Shown one piece after another: positions 1 through 8,919 of a DNA stretch of 64,000 nt; the first letter of the stretch is position 1; every line of letters starts with the position of its first letter. The translations under genes were made by a program, and so were the position numbers. Source of the stretch: Myxococcales bacterium (GTDB lineage: Bacteria; Myxococcota_C; UBA6777); NCBI GenBank assembly GCA_020632975.1, contig JACKEL010000001.1, forward strand, positions 478,547-542,546, given 5' to 3'. The notes under the pieces are model-generated. The model did not search any database, had not been told where the DNA came from, and saw nothing but the letters and a program-made list of their open reading frames with translations.

Positions 1-369
1 ATTATCGCCAAAAAACCCGATGCCAAGGAACTTATCGCCAAGATGGCTCCTTACCAAGGTTGGTTTGGCGCATCTTCCGCCATCTGGGGCGCTTGGATTA
101 TCGTCAGCGCGATCCTCAACATCAACTGGCTGTCTTTGGGCCTCAAAGTCACGATTTGGTGGGCAACTTACTTGGGTATGGGCGTTGTGTTGCTCGGCCT
201 TGGCTTGTTGTTTGGTGTTGGCGTCCTCAAGACCTTCACAACCAACGAAGAAGCACACGCACGACTCGATCAAACCGTCGCAAAACTCGCTCCCAAACAA
301 GGAATCCTCGGGATTATCTCGATTGGTTTGGGTGTGTGGGGCTTGATCGCGAACTTTATCCTTCGCTAA
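1..369 (+). CDS. Membrane protein with duplicated hydrophobic unit (5' end outside window)
   Basis: The reading frame is open from base 1, so the start lies upstream; 122 residues are visible. The first ATG at 43 is internal. Two related units can be seen: LIAKMAPYQGWFG followed by a hydrophobic stretch, and TVAKLAPKQGILG followed by another, so the protein appears to be an internal duplication. Three hydrophobic segments are visible, two of them Gly/Leu-rich enough to span the membrane. I do not recognise the family. An integral inner-membrane protein is the safest description; no catalytic motif can be seen. Confidence 0.6.
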   Translation: MIAKKPDAKELIAKMAPYQGWFGASSAIWGAWIIVSAILNINWLSLGLKVTIWWATYLGMGVVLLGLGLLFGVGVLKTFTTNEEAHARLDQTVAKLAPKQGILGIISIGLGVWGLIANFILR

Positions 370-574
370 GTTCCTCCAACCTCCCCTGCTCCTCCCCCGT
401 GACCACCTCCCCCAAACAAAAACGCCCTCTTCTTCGGCAAGATGAAACACCCATAGCACCATAACATCCCAACAAAGATCGCAACAAACCTGTGAGAGAT
501 GCGTTCCTCCTCCATACGCGCTTGCTCACCCAAAAACCGTGGGGAATGCCCGCATCCCCAAAACGACTCCCCAC

Positions 575-1570
575 TCACTCCCAAGAAACGACCGCAGCCC
601 CCCATGTATAGCCCAAACCTGCGGCTGCAAGGATGGCTGTCTGGCCTTTTTGATACATCCCCTGTTCTCGGGCGAGTTTGAGGGAAAGGATCTGATCCAG
701 CTGCCCGATGTGTCCGTACTCTTTGAGGTAGATGCTCTTGGAGGTATCGACGCCGATCCCTTCCATCACCGCTTCGTGGGCAGACAGCTTCATATGCAAA
801 AGAGCTACATAATCAATCTCTTCGGACGTTTTCGCTGCAAGCGACATCGCTTCTTGGATCGCTCTCACAAAGTTGGGTGCGCTGACCTTGCTCAACCGCC
901 CCTTCATCTCTTCTTCATTGGGCACACGCAAGAAAAAGTCTGAGCGATTGGCGTCCGTGAGGAAAGTTTTGGTCCCTCCAACAGGAACAACCACAGCTTC
1001 GGCAAGTTGGCTGTCTGTGATCATCTTGGTCGATAGAACTTTCAGGCCCTCACCTTGGCGACGGATGACAGCAGCTCCCCCTCCCGCCGCAAGATCGTAC
1101 ATGAAACGCACGTTGGGATCGGTAAAGTCGATCAAGTCCCCATTGCGATAACCGCCCGCAACCAAGATAACATCGACTTCAGGGCGCGTCATGAAGATGC
1201 CTCGCGCTAACTCCAAGGCCAAGATAAAGGTGCAGCACTTCTGGTTGATATCGAATGCCCAAGCCCGATCAGCCTGAACCCCCGCAGCCAACGCAGAACC
1301 CGTCGTCCACACAGGATACTCTTTCCACTCTTCGTTGATCGATATCACGACATCCACATCAGCCCCCGAAAGACCCGCGTCTGCGAGAGCTTTTTGGGCT
1401 GCCCAGATCGCCATCGCATTGGTGTGATCGTCAGGACCTGGGAGCGTCTTGCGTTCCAACCCCATCTTGTCGCGAACGACCCACACAGGCAAACCCGAAG
1501 CTTCTGCGATCTCCTCCGCGCTCATTGAACGTTCAGGAAGGTACATCCCCAATCCACAGATTACCGCCAT
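575..1570 (-). CDS. 3-oxoacyl-ACP synthase III (FabH)-like protein, diverged active site
   Basis: 331 residues, the normal length for the thiolase-fold FabH/KAS III family, which condenses an acyl-CoA starter with malonyl-ACP. The family Cys is at residue 112 (DINQKCC), and the His is at 259 (LLHMKLS instead of the usual PHQAN). The C-terminal GLGYTWGAAVV matches the family ending. The position normally held by Asn (NYGNTSAA in FabH) reads EYGHIGQLD here, so the third catalytic residue appears to be His287. That fits a specialised ketosynthase, acyltransferase or hydrolase-like relative better than housekeeping FabH. The start is supported by AGGAGG 8 nt upstream. It stands alone, divergent from the phosphatase gene. 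Confidence 0.85.
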   Translation of the reverse strand: MAVICGLGMYLPERSMSAEEIAEASGLPVWVVRDKMGLERKTLPGPDDHTNAMAIWAAQKALADAGLSGADVDVVISINEEWKEYPVWTTGSALAAGVQADRAWAFDINQKCCTFILALELARGIFMTRPEVDVILVAGGYRNGDLIDFTDPNVRFMYDLAAGGGAAVIRRQGEGLKVLSTKMITDSQLAEAVVVPVGGTKTFLTDANRSDFFLRVPNEEEMKGRLSKVSAPNFVRAIQEAMSLAAKTSEEIDYVALLHMKLSAHEAVMEGIGVDTSKSIYLKEYGHIGQLDQILSLKLAREQGMYQKGQTAILAAAGLGYTWGAAVVSWE

Positions 1571-1952
1571 CTCTTGATCCTCCTAGTTTTTCTTGCGTAT
1601 CCCACACCTTCTATCGACAGAAAAGTTTTGCCTACTCTCCGCGAAAAAACAACACAAAAACGCGACCCAAAACAACACCTGTCCAAACACTCAAAGGTCT
1701 CTTTTTTAGAAGAGTTGTGCGCTCCCCAACCCCCTAGAGACAAAGAGAAGGACGGGACATCCGTGTGTTCTGACAAAACAACACTCTCTTAGAAAAGTGT
1801 GCAGCGTGCGTCTGTCGGGCTTCACCAAAGAAGCAAATCGCTTCGTGACAGACAAAAAAGAAGCATTATTTTTGTTTTTGTCTTATTTGGTGGAGGCGCG
1901 TGTCGATGAGCGGTCGCTCTCCTCGGCCCAAAAGAACGGAAAGAACGAACAC
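1571..1952. other. Divergent intergenic region without recognised gene
   Basis: 382 bases between the divergent FabH-like and phosphatase genes. It is A-rich and low in complexity in places. An in-frame extension of the phosphatase back to 1797 exists, but its translation shows no family similarity. The region presumably holds both promoters; I could not pick out convincing -35/-10 pairs. Confidence 0.4.
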
Positions 1953-2453
1953 ATGTATATCTCGTGGTTACCCGAACATTACCTCAAAGGCTCCGCCAAG
2001 CTCGGCCTTACACATATCCCAGGGATGCCTCCAGGAAACCGAGACGAAGACCTCGATGCGCTCGAAGCCATCGGCGTGACACACATCTTTTGTTTTGTCG
2101 AAGGAGAAGAACTCGGTTGGCTTGAGCCCGAAGAAACGATTGCAGAACGAACACACGCCGTTTCTCAACGCGGCATCCGCTTTTTCCACCGTCCCATCGT
2201 CGATTACGAAGCCCCAGCCCTCGAACAAGCCCGCAACATCGTCCAAGAGATCCAAGAGGCCCTAACACAAGGAGGGACGGTCATCTTGCACTGTTGGGCG
2301 GGCTTAGGGCGCGCAGGAACACTCACGGCCTGTCTTCTCACAGCTCTTGGTGAAGAACCTGATCAAGCGATCGAAAGTGTCCGTGCTTTCCGTGAATACG
2401 CGATCCAATCAGAAGAACAAGAGGACTTTATCTTCACCTACGCACAAACGTAA
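1953..2453 (+). CDS. Dual-specificity/tyrosine phosphatase-like protein
   Basis: 166 residues. The Cys-based phosphatase signature HCX5R is present as HCWAGLGRAGT (Cys114, Arg120). Asp84 in PIVDYEAP sits where the general acid of dual-specificity phosphatases is expected. This is the fold of small DSP/CDKN3-like phosphatases, which remove phosphate from Tyr/Ser/Thr residues or other phospho-substrates through a cysteinyl-phosphate. There is no signal peptide, so it should be cytoplasmic. I start it at ATG 1953, preceded by a GGAAAG-type ribosome site, rather than at upstream start codons, because the extra N-terminus does not look like the family. Its substrate cannot be told from the sequence. 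Confidence 0.85.
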   Translation: MYISWLPEHYLKGSAKLGLTHIPGMPPGNRDEDLDALEAIGVTHIFCFVEGEELGWLEPEETIAERTHAVSQRGIRFFHRPIVDYEAPALEQARNIVQEIQEALTQGGTVILHCWAGLGRAGTLTACLLTALGEEPDQAIESVRAFREYAIQSEEQEDFIFTYAQT

Positions 2454-2630
2454 CCGAACAAGATTCCCATCGTATCGAAGAAAACATCTCCCCTCTTGGC
2501 ATATCCTGCATTGCTTTCTAGGGTGTACCTACAAACTCGTCCTTAACTTTGCGGCCCACACCCAAAGATGTCCCTCAAAGATATCATACAAAAACAATCC
2601 TCTACCCCCTCTCACCGCGGGAGTCCTCCG

Positions 2631-3206
2631 ATGCGAAACCTTTGCTTTCTGTTTTTTGTTTTGGTTTGTCTTGGTTTTACAGGTTCTTTTTTCTCTTGTA
2701 CCCCACCCAACACCGCTGCGGATGGTCAACAAACGGCTGACGCCAGTCCAGATATCCCCGCAGATCAAGACCTTCAGATGACCGCAGAAGACTTTGGATG
2801 CATCCTCACATGGGACAAAGTCAACCATTACCGTATCACCAACAAACTAGGCTATCTCTCGCAAACCCTAGAAGTTGCGCGCTCTGCGAATGGCGGGACC
2901 TTTCCTGTGGGTACGATTATCCAGTTGGTTCCTCAAGAAGCCATGGTCAAACGACGCAAAGGCTGGAACCCCACGACCAACGATTGGGAGTTTTTCTTTC
3001 TCAACGTCAGCAAACAAGGGACAGAGATCGCCACGCGCGGCAAAGAAGAAGTCAAAAACGCCTTTGGAGGGCAGTGTTTTTCTTGTCACAACAAAGCAGC
3101 GCCACAATGGGACTTGATCTGTGGCGCAGATCATGGCTGTGATCCTCTACCCTTCGATGAAAAAGCCATCGAAGCCCTACAAAAAGACGATCCCCGCTGC
3201 CCCTAG
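2631..3206 (+). CDS. Cytochrome P460-like monohaem lipoprotein
   Basis: 191 residues. The N-terminus has a hydrophobic signal ending in GSFFSC (Cys23), a plausible if non-standard lipobox, followed by a Thr/Ala/Asp-rich linker. The C-terminal half contains FPVGTIIQL, a Trp/Phe-rich segment (DWEFFFLNV) and one haem motif CFSCH (149-153), the order seen in the cytochrome P460 family. Members bind a c-type haem cross-linked to Lys and can oxidise hydroxylamine or handle NO, but many homologues are uncharacterised. The start is set by GGAG upstream of ATG 2631. It should face the periplasm. Confidence 0.7.
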   Translation: MRNLCFLFFVLVCLGFTGSFFSCTPPNTAADGQQTADASPDIPADQDLQMTAEDFGCILTWDKVNHYRITNKLGYLSQTLEVARSANGGTFPVGTIIQLVPQEAMVKRRKGWNPTTNDWEFFFLNVSKQGTEIATRGKEEVKNAFGGQCFSCHNKAAPQWDLICGADHGCDPLPFDEKAIEALQKDDPRCP

Positions 3207-3407
3207 TGTCCCGCCACCTGTCCATTCACAAAACAAATGCCCGCCCAAACCGTCCACATCCTGCACAGACAAGAAACCCGCCGACATCCTCCGAAGACAA
3301 CGAGTTGAAAAATAAATACTATTTCTAAGATCTATGGGTGGCACACCGATTGCCTAGCGCGCTCACGTCCCTTCATTTCAGTTGCCATATCACAAAAGGA
3401 GTGCCCC

Positions 3408-4553
3408 ATGAGCCGCCCTATCACGAACCAAGACAGTCCTTCTATCCAGAATCGTTACCCAGCATCATCTACATCGACGTCACCTTCTAATCCACCAACA
3501 TCCACCTCCAAAGCCACGCAAACATCGACATCTTCGCACTTTGAACACTCCAGCCAGAACTGGTCTCAGTTCAAAAAAAGCCATCAAGAAAGCCATCAAC
3601 TCGGCCCTTCGGGAGCCTCTAGCGGCTACCGTAACAAAGGAGGCGACCTTCTCGATCAGGCCTCTGGCATGGCACAGAAAGCAGGATTTAACCCCAAGAT
3701 CCAAGGGCAGGCTTCTGGTCGTGTCGCAGCTTCAGACAATCAGTTCCAAGGCAGCGTCGGTGGCGACTGGGGACACGCGAACTTCCAAGGGGAGGCACAC
3801 TTCTTAGAAGCGCAAGGCCAAGTGAAAGGCGAAGCAGGGATCCGCGGCGCAAATGTTTATGCCCATGGAGAAGCATCTTTTAGCGCAAACCTCGCGCGCA
3901 TCGAAGGAAAAGGGCAAGTCAAGATCAATGGTGTGGGGGAACTCAATGTTCAAGGAAACGTCACGATCGGCGCCAATGGCCGAGCTTATGGTAGCGTACA
4001 GATTGGTAAAGATGGTGTTTATGCAGAAGTTGGGGGAAAGGCTTTCGTGGGGGTAGAAGCCTCTGTCTCGGGGACTTGGAAGTCTGACAATGGCGCAACA
4101 GTAAGTGCATCAGCGGCATTCAAAGCAGGGATAGGCATAGAAGGTAGCGCAAAAGTCGGATTCAAGGACGGAAAGCTCAACTTAAAGATCGACTTTGGAA
4201 TCGCCTTGGGCGTCGGTTTCCGCATAAGTCTAGACATCTCGATCGACTTCAACAAACTAGGCAAGTCGATTACAGACTTCTTCTCGAAACTCTTTGGTGG
4301 AGGCGGAGACAAAAACGTCGACCTCAGCAAGATGTTGAAGAAGATGTCTGAGAGCAATCCCGATATGTTCAAGGAGCTGATGAAGGTCATGGATGGAGCC
4401 ACCAAACAGCTCTCCAACTTCAACACTGACAACTCAAATAAAGCAAACAACCCAAACAAGCCAACGAGCGACACAAAAACAGAGCCCCCCCCCCCACAAA
4501 CTTCCGCTCACATCGCAACAACAAGCACTGAGGACAACAGCACCGACACGTAA
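3408..4553 (+). CDS. Repetitive Gly/Ala-rich beta-repeat protein of unknown function
   Basis: 381 residues with no signal peptide. The first ~90 residues are Ser/Thr/Gln/Pro-rich and likely disordered. Residues ~95-270 form a run of short alternating segments (for example GQVKGEAGIRGANVYAHGEA) with Gly every few residues and alternating hydrophobic positions, suggesting a regular beta structure. Similar alternating blocks occur in shaft regions of polymorphic-toxin and phage-like proteins, but I cannot place it in a family. A short glycine loop (FGGGGD) leads into a helical KMLKKMSESNPDM segment and then a Asn/Thr/Pro-rich tail. An 11-C tract lies in the codons near residue 360. A ribosome site AAAGGAG precedes ATG 3408. 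Confidence 0.75.
   Translation: MSRPITNQDSPSIQNRYPASSTSTSPSNPPTSTSKATQTSTSSHFEHSSQNWSQFKKSHQESHQLGPSGASSGYRNKGGDLLDQASGMAQKAGFNPKIQGQASGRVAASDNQFQGSVGGDWGHANFQGEAHFLEAQGQVKGEAGIRGANVYAHGEASFSANLARIEGKGQVKINGVGELNVQGNVTIGANGRAYGSVQIGKDGVYAEVGGKAFVGVEASVSGTWKSDNGATVSASAAFKAGIGIEGSAKVGFKDGKLNLKIDFGIALGVGFRISLDISIDFNKLGKSITDFFSKLFGGGGDKNVDLSKMLKKMSESNPDMFKELMKVMDGATKQLSNFNTDNSNKANNPNKPTSDTKTEPPPPQTSAHIATTSTEDNSTDT
4485..4495 (+). repeat. Homopolymeric tract of 11 C inside a coding sequence
   Basis: Eleven consecutive C bases encode the Pro run near the end of the repetitive beta-repeat protein. Tracts this long are prone to slipped-strand mispairing. In the deposited length the protein ends at 4553; loss of one C would instead read on to a stop at 4768-4770, adding about 90 residues rich in Lys/Arg/Ser. 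Confidence 0.9.
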
Positions 4554-4751
4554 GAAGCCTCCCTCTCGCCTCCTTCCCCGCCATAAAAAAGCCTACCGTG
4601 GTACCTTCCTCTCCCAACGTAAATCACTGCTTTTCCAGGCCCCCAAAAGCTCCTCGCCTTTCTCTATACACGCCCTTTTCATTCAACTCATGGCCGTATA
4701 TGTTCCCAAAGCACCCAAAAGAGAGGTGCGCAAAGAAAGGGTGTATAACAG

Positions 4752-5876
4752 ATGGAATCTACGGATGTAGTGGGCCGTTTGGATGAAGATCTGGCGATGT
4801 TGCAGATGTCGCCATTGTATGAGCAACTGAAGTCTTTGGGTCTCCCCTTGTTTCGGCGATTATCCTTGCACGATCGGATGATCCACTACACCATCGCAGG
4901 GCGCTTGTGGAAGGTGGCTTTACCGATCACCTTCACACCTTTTGCCTCGACACAACCGTGTTCAGCGCGTTGTGTGTTTTGTTCAGAGACCTTGGTCCAC
5001 AAAGAAGCTTCGACGCTCTCTGCAACCCTCCGCCCGGATAGCGCTTACTTTGAAGGACTGCAACGCGCACTGCTTGCTTTACGCGACCTTCCTTTGTGCT
5101 ACTCACTCTCTGGTCTCGAAGCCACCGATCAAGCCGCTTGGTTGGAGGATTTGTTAGATGTCCTTCAGACACACCAAGACGATGGGGGAAAAGTGGAAGA
5201 AAAGGTGTTGTACAGCAACGCCGCAGGACTGGCCCGCGAAACAACAGGCGAACGATTGTTACCGCGTCTGCGGGCTTTCGATTTGACGCGCTTAGAGATC
5301 TCCCGCCACCACAACCGCCAAGAAAACAACGACGCGATCATGCGTTTTCGCCGAGGACAGCCGATTCAAGAACAAGCCATCTTTGAACGAACATTACGGG
5401 ATCTGCTGGATATCGAGATCCCTGTACGCCTCGTTTGTGTGTTGCAAGTAGGTGGCGTGGACTCCATCAAGGGCGTGTGGGATTACCTTGCGTGGGCAGC
5501 GTCTTTTGGCGTGAAGGATGTGGTTTTTCGCGAGTATTCTCGCCTCCATCACCTCTACCAAGAAAACCAGACTTATCGGCATATCGAGTCCCATCGCGTG
5601 GTCTTGGAAGACCTATTGGCCGAGCTTTTTTCGCAGCCCTTACCGCAAGGATGTACTTGGAGCGGTCTCACGGTGGGCTACTACTTTTGGAACATCGAGA
5701 TGCGTACAGCAGAAGGAGTGCGTGTAACATTCGAAACATCCGACTACCAAGCGATGAAGGCGCGCCACCGCTCTGATACACTTTATAAGCTGGTTTACCA
5801 CGCCAACGGGCATCTCTGTGGGGACTGGGACCCTTCCAAAAGCATCGTCTGGTCGGCATCTTCAACACACGAGTGA
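4752..5876 (+). CDS. Radical SAM protein
   Basis: 374 residues. The motif CSARCVFC (CX3CX2C) at about residues 74-81 binds the [4Fe-4S] cluster that cleaves S-adenosylmethionine. It follows a strand-like segment VALPITFTPF, as in radical SAM barrels. Conserved-looking downstream elements are LYSNAAGLA and DLTRLEISRHH, consistent with later strands of the TIM-like barrel. The cluster Cys residues and the barrel are convincing, but nothing names the substrate, and no precursor-peptide gene is next to it. The final ~60 residues could be a small accessory domain. It starts shortly after the repetitive protein, on the same strand. Confidence 0.85.
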   Translation: MESTDVVGRLDEDLAMLQMSPLYEQLKSLGLPLFRRLSLHDRMIHYTIAGRLWKVALPITFTPFASTQPCSARCVFCSETLVHKEASTLSATLRPDSAYFEGLQRALLALRDLPLCYSLSGLEATDQAAWLEDLLDVLQTHQDDGGKVEEKVLYSNAAGLARETTGERLLPRLRAFDLTRLEISRHHNRQENNDAIMRFRRGQPIQEQAIFERTLRDLLDIEIPVRLVCVLQVGGVDSIKGVWDYLAWAASFGVKDVVFREYSRLHHLYQENQTYRHIESHRVVLEDLLAELFSQPLPQGCTWSGLTVGYYFWNIEMRTAEGVRVTFETSDYQAMKARHRSDTLYKLVYHANGHLCGDWDPSKSIVWSASSTHE

Positions 5877-5976
5877 AGCATCTTGGCGATGCTCTCACGG
5901 CGATGCTTTCTAGGCTGTAGGACACCCCACCCAAGAAAGCGAGCACGACAGCCCCACAAAAGCCCCCCTTTTTCTC

Positions 5977-6978
5977 TCAACCAAAGAAAGAAGAAAGCCC
6001 TACAGCCTTCAGACTTTCTTCCCAAAGCATCTCCTCAGAAGTCTGATCCCGCTCGGCGGGGAGCAGCACCGCAGGACCCGCTTTTCCACGTCCAGCGGGA
6101 CCAAAGAAATCGCGATCTTGGGCCTTGGGATCGCAAGCAGCCATCAAGATACCGTGTGTCCCGTCTTCTGTAGAGTGTGCGTTGCGCAGGGTGCTCCACA
6201 AGATATAGCGATCCAACAGTCTCGTCCCCCCCGCGGTGCTGGTCTTTCCCTGTAAGCCAGAGTCTGTGGGTCCTGGGTGAGCGCACAAACACTTGATCTT
6301 ACTCGCAGAATCTGGCCGTTCCGCCGCGATATGATCTGCGAGCGCGTAAGTAAACAGCAGATTGGCAAGTTTGCTTTGTTGGTAGCGTCTCCAACGCCCG
6401 ATCCCTGGGAACCCGTCACCACCGAGCTTTCCACCGTTGGCGCGAAGATAGGCCGCATCCAATGCAGGACCACGACGCGCACCACTCGAATGGTTGACAA
6501 CGCGCGCTTCTCCCCGATCTTGCGCGGCTTTTTCCAACAAAGGCCAAAGCCCACTCGTCAACAAAAAGTGCGAAAGATGGTTGGTCTGCATCTGAACATC
6601 AAAGCCATCTCCTGTCGCAAGATCCGATATCCCCATCACGCCCGCGTTGTTGCACAAGACATCAATTCCCTCTGGGCAGCGCTCTTTGAGCATCGCGGAC
6701 GCTCGCCGAACGCTCGCATACTCCTGCAGATCACAGGGAACCAGTTCGGCACGGAGACCCAAGGAGAGGAGTTCGTCTTTGGCCTTCTCTGCTCGCTGTG
6801 AAGGACGGTTTAACATGATCACCCGCGCCCCTAACTCGCCGCAGGTCTGGGCAAGAACCTTCCCTGTCCCGCTCGTACAACCCGTGATCGCGATGGTCTT
6901 GCCCTCTTGCTTCGGAAGACTCGCAACATACGCAGGATAATGTTGGGTAGATGGGGTGATTGGTTTCCAAAACGACAT
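5977..6978 (-). CDS. Short-chain dehydrogenase/reductase (retinol dehydrogenase/WWOX-like)
   Basis: 333 residues, a longer-than-minimal SDR. The nucleotide-binding motif is ITGCTSGTGKVLAQ (TGX3GXG), the structural motif is CNNAGVMG, the catalytic Ser is in NHSSGARRG, and Tyr-X3-Lys appears as YQQSK. An Asn/Arg after strand 2 (MLNRPSQR) suggests NADP(H) preference. The order and length match SDRs of the retinol dehydrogenase / protochlorophyllide reductase-like branch, which reduce carbonyls or oxidise alcohols on lipophilic substrates. The substrate is unknown. AAGGAG 7 nt before ATG 6978 supports the start. Confidence 0.88.
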   Translation of the reverse strand: MSFWKPITPSTQHYPAYVASLPKQEGKTIAITGCTSGTGKVLAQTCGELGARVIMLNRPSQRAEKAKDELLSLGLRAELVPCDLQEYASVRRASAMLKERCPEGIDVLCNNAGVMGISDLATGDGFDVQMQTNHLSHFLLTSGLWPLLEKAAQDRGEARVVNHSSGARRGPALDAAYLRANGGKLGGDGFPGIGRWRRYQQSKLANLLFTYALADHIAAERPDSASKIKCLCAHPGPTDSGLQGKTSTAGGTRLLDRYILWSTLRNAHSTEDGTHGILMAACDPKAQDRDFFGPAGRGKAGPAVLLPAERDQTSEEMLWEESLKAVGLSSFFG

Positions 6979-7266
6979 CTCTCACTCCTTGTTGGAGGCT
7001 TGGCCTCGCATGAAACGGCTTGTTTTCGTTCTATCGTGCGGCTCTACCAAACAAAAGAAGCTATCCTCTAAACGACGACCCGCTCTCCACCACGCGCATC
7101 TTCGAGGCGTCAGTCCACCTCCTTTTGTCTGATAAAGGACGTTAACAAGATCTTCTTTGCTGTTGAAGTGTTGATCGATGGAACTCGCAACACATCTGCA
7201 CGACACATGTCCTCTGGAAAGAACCCGCAACACAACGCACAACACAACAAACCGTCATAATCCTAG

Positions 7267-7559
7267 CATCCCCCCTTTTCCCCGGACGCTACATCCTGTT
7301 TTCTGCCACAAAAGTATCCGAGCCAGTATTTTCAAATTGATTTGCTCTGGTCACCAGCTGGTCGTTATCTCGTGGTGTCGATGTACGCGGGAGCAAAACG
7401 CGACGACGTAAAGAAACCCACTTTGTTGTCTTGGGATCTCCACAACCACAACAAAGCAAAAAAATCGAGGTAGACAAAAAAGGTAAACTCTTTGGAAAAC
7501 TCAGTTGGGATGAAGAAGGTCGGTTGGTTTGTGGCAAGAAAAAATGGACCATTGGATAA
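7267..7559 (+). pseudogene. Frameshifted remnant of a beta-propeller (TolB/WD40-like) protein
   Basis: Two reading frames read like consecutive parts of one protein. From 7267 one frame gives PPFSPDATSCFLP and then IDLLWSPAGRYLVVSMYAG, with the SPDG/WSPxGRYL pattern of propeller blades. Near 7395-7425 the sense passes to another frame reading HFVVLGSPQPQQSKKIEVD and ending LSWDEEGRLVCGKKKWTIG at TAA 7557-7559. Neither frame has a start codon with a ribosome site, and a stop precedes 7267. I infer a decayed 3' end of a gene whose 5' part is gone. A sequencing error could explain the shift but not the missing front. Confidence 0.55.
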
Positions 7560-7587
7560 AGATTTATTGCAAATCCCTACAAGATAT

Positions 7588-8919
7588 TTAAGAGGTTTTT
7601 TCACGACCTCCAGCAAGCCAGTTTGCAATCCCCTCCCGGCCAAAGATCCAAACACTCGAAGCACCTAAAAAGCCGAGAGAAAAGGCACGAAACTTTGAGA
7701 CTTCGGGCCAAAGGAGTCGCAAAAGCACCGCGATTCCCAGCCCCAAACCAACAAAAAAGATCGTCATCATCAAACCAGATGGTGGCTTTTCTTGGACTTC
7801 GAGTGTGACAGAAAGTTCAACATCCTTTCCCAAAGCCTCCGATAACTCGCGTATATCTTCTTGTGTCGCGTTCTTCAAAAGCTCCAAAGATACAATTTTT
7901 GCTTTGGGGAGTCTCACAAGCATCTCGCGCAGCGAAGGTGAGTAAACCCCCCAGCAAAGCGTAAAAGACGCCAATTTTTTCAGTTCGGAGAGAGGCGACC
8001 AATCCAAGGCTGCACTCAACGCAACCAACTGGGCATCGACTTGTTTTGATGTGGAAACCTTCTCAAAACTCAGGTCAACCAGAAGACTCTCAACGAAACC
8101 AAGCTCTTGCAGGTGCACAAACTCTCCCACAATCTTCAGTGTTTCAGAGGGCAATCTACAACCTTCAAAACGAAGGGATTCCAGAGCCCGAAACACACGA
8201 AGACCCGCCATGACCTGCGAAGAAAACATCCAACCTGAGAGAACCAGCGTCCGAGCAGAACAAAAGACTTCCCAAGAAACAAACCCCAACACTTCTTCTG
8301 ATTCGCTTGCAGGAGCTCCGCTAAAAAACAAAGAAAAAGCCTCCAAACCGCGCAGATCTCCCATCGACAAAAAAGCCGCACCATCCGTATCTTTGCTTAC
8401 TTCCATGGACAGCTCTTTCAAGGAAGACATTTTTGAGAGAAACCCCAAACAAGAGCCAGGAAGCGAAGAGAACCCCAAAGAGAGGCGTTCCACTTGTTGC
8501 CACGTAGCCAAGCTGCTCAAGAAATCTTCTCGCGCTTTGATAGACTCCAACACAACTTCTTTTAGAGCCGAAAGACCCGCAACTTCCTCTAGGATCTTCG
8601 ACGTTAATTTCCCCATCTCTCCAAAAGTCACCTTTTCCAACTGAGGCAGCTTGCGAAAAACACGCATCGCTTCAGCAGAAAAAGCATTTTTTACGCAAAA
8701 GATCACCTCTCTGAGATGTGGTAAAGCCTCGCAAAGAACCAATGCACCCGATTCATCAAGGACATCCACAGTCAAAAGTAAGATGCGTACATCTTGGCGC
8801 GCTTCTTCATCCTCGCCAAGCCAAACATCACCAAGCTCGGGCTCTTCGCAGTCTTTGACAGAGAGAAAGTCACCACCCTCTTGGTAGTCCCACTCCCACC
8901 CTCGCACGTGCTTTGTCAC
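7588..8919 (-). CDS. Leucine-rich-repeat membrane protein
   Basis: 443 residues from a GTG start at 8919, chosen because AGGAGG sits 5 nt upstream; an in-frame start at 8970 would put that site inside the gene. The body is a series of ~24-28 residue units with LxxLxxL spacing, such as LPHLREVIF, LPQLEKVTF, LSALKEVVL and MSSLKELSM, typical of leucine-rich repeats. The C-terminus has one clear membrane helix (about 385-405, GLMMTIFFVGLGLGIAVLLR) and a second weaker hydrophobic stretch. With no N-terminal signal, the repeat domain probably stays cytoplasmic, tethered to the membrane, serving as a protein-binding surface. No enzyme domain is visible. Confidence 0.75.
   Translation of the reverse strand: MTKHVRGWEWDYQEGGDFLSVKDCEEPELGDVWLGEDEEARQDVRILLLTVDVLDESGALVLCEALPHLREVIFCVKNAFSAEAMRVFRKLPQLEKVTFGEMGKLTSKILEEVAGLSALKEVVLESIKAREDFLSSLATWQQVERLSLGFSSLPGSCLGFLSKMSSLKELSMEVSKDTDGAAFLSMGDLRGLEAFSLFFSGAPASESEEVLGFVSWEVFCSARTLVLSGWMFSSQVMAGLRVFRALESLRFEGCRLPSETLKIVGEFVHLQELGFVESLLVDLSFEKVSTSKQVDAQLVALSAALDWSPLSELKKLASFTLCWGVYSPSLREMLVRLPKAKIVSLELLKNATQEDIRELSEALGKDVELSVTLEVQEKPPSGLMMTIFFVGLGLGIAVLLRLLWPEVSKFRAFSLGFLGASSVWIFGREGIANWLAGGREKTS

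Noticed and set aside
356..605. Minus-strand frames of 72 and 79 codons after the first gene
   Set aside because: No ribosome site, Gly/Arg-rich composition and no similarity I recognise; treated as non-coding.
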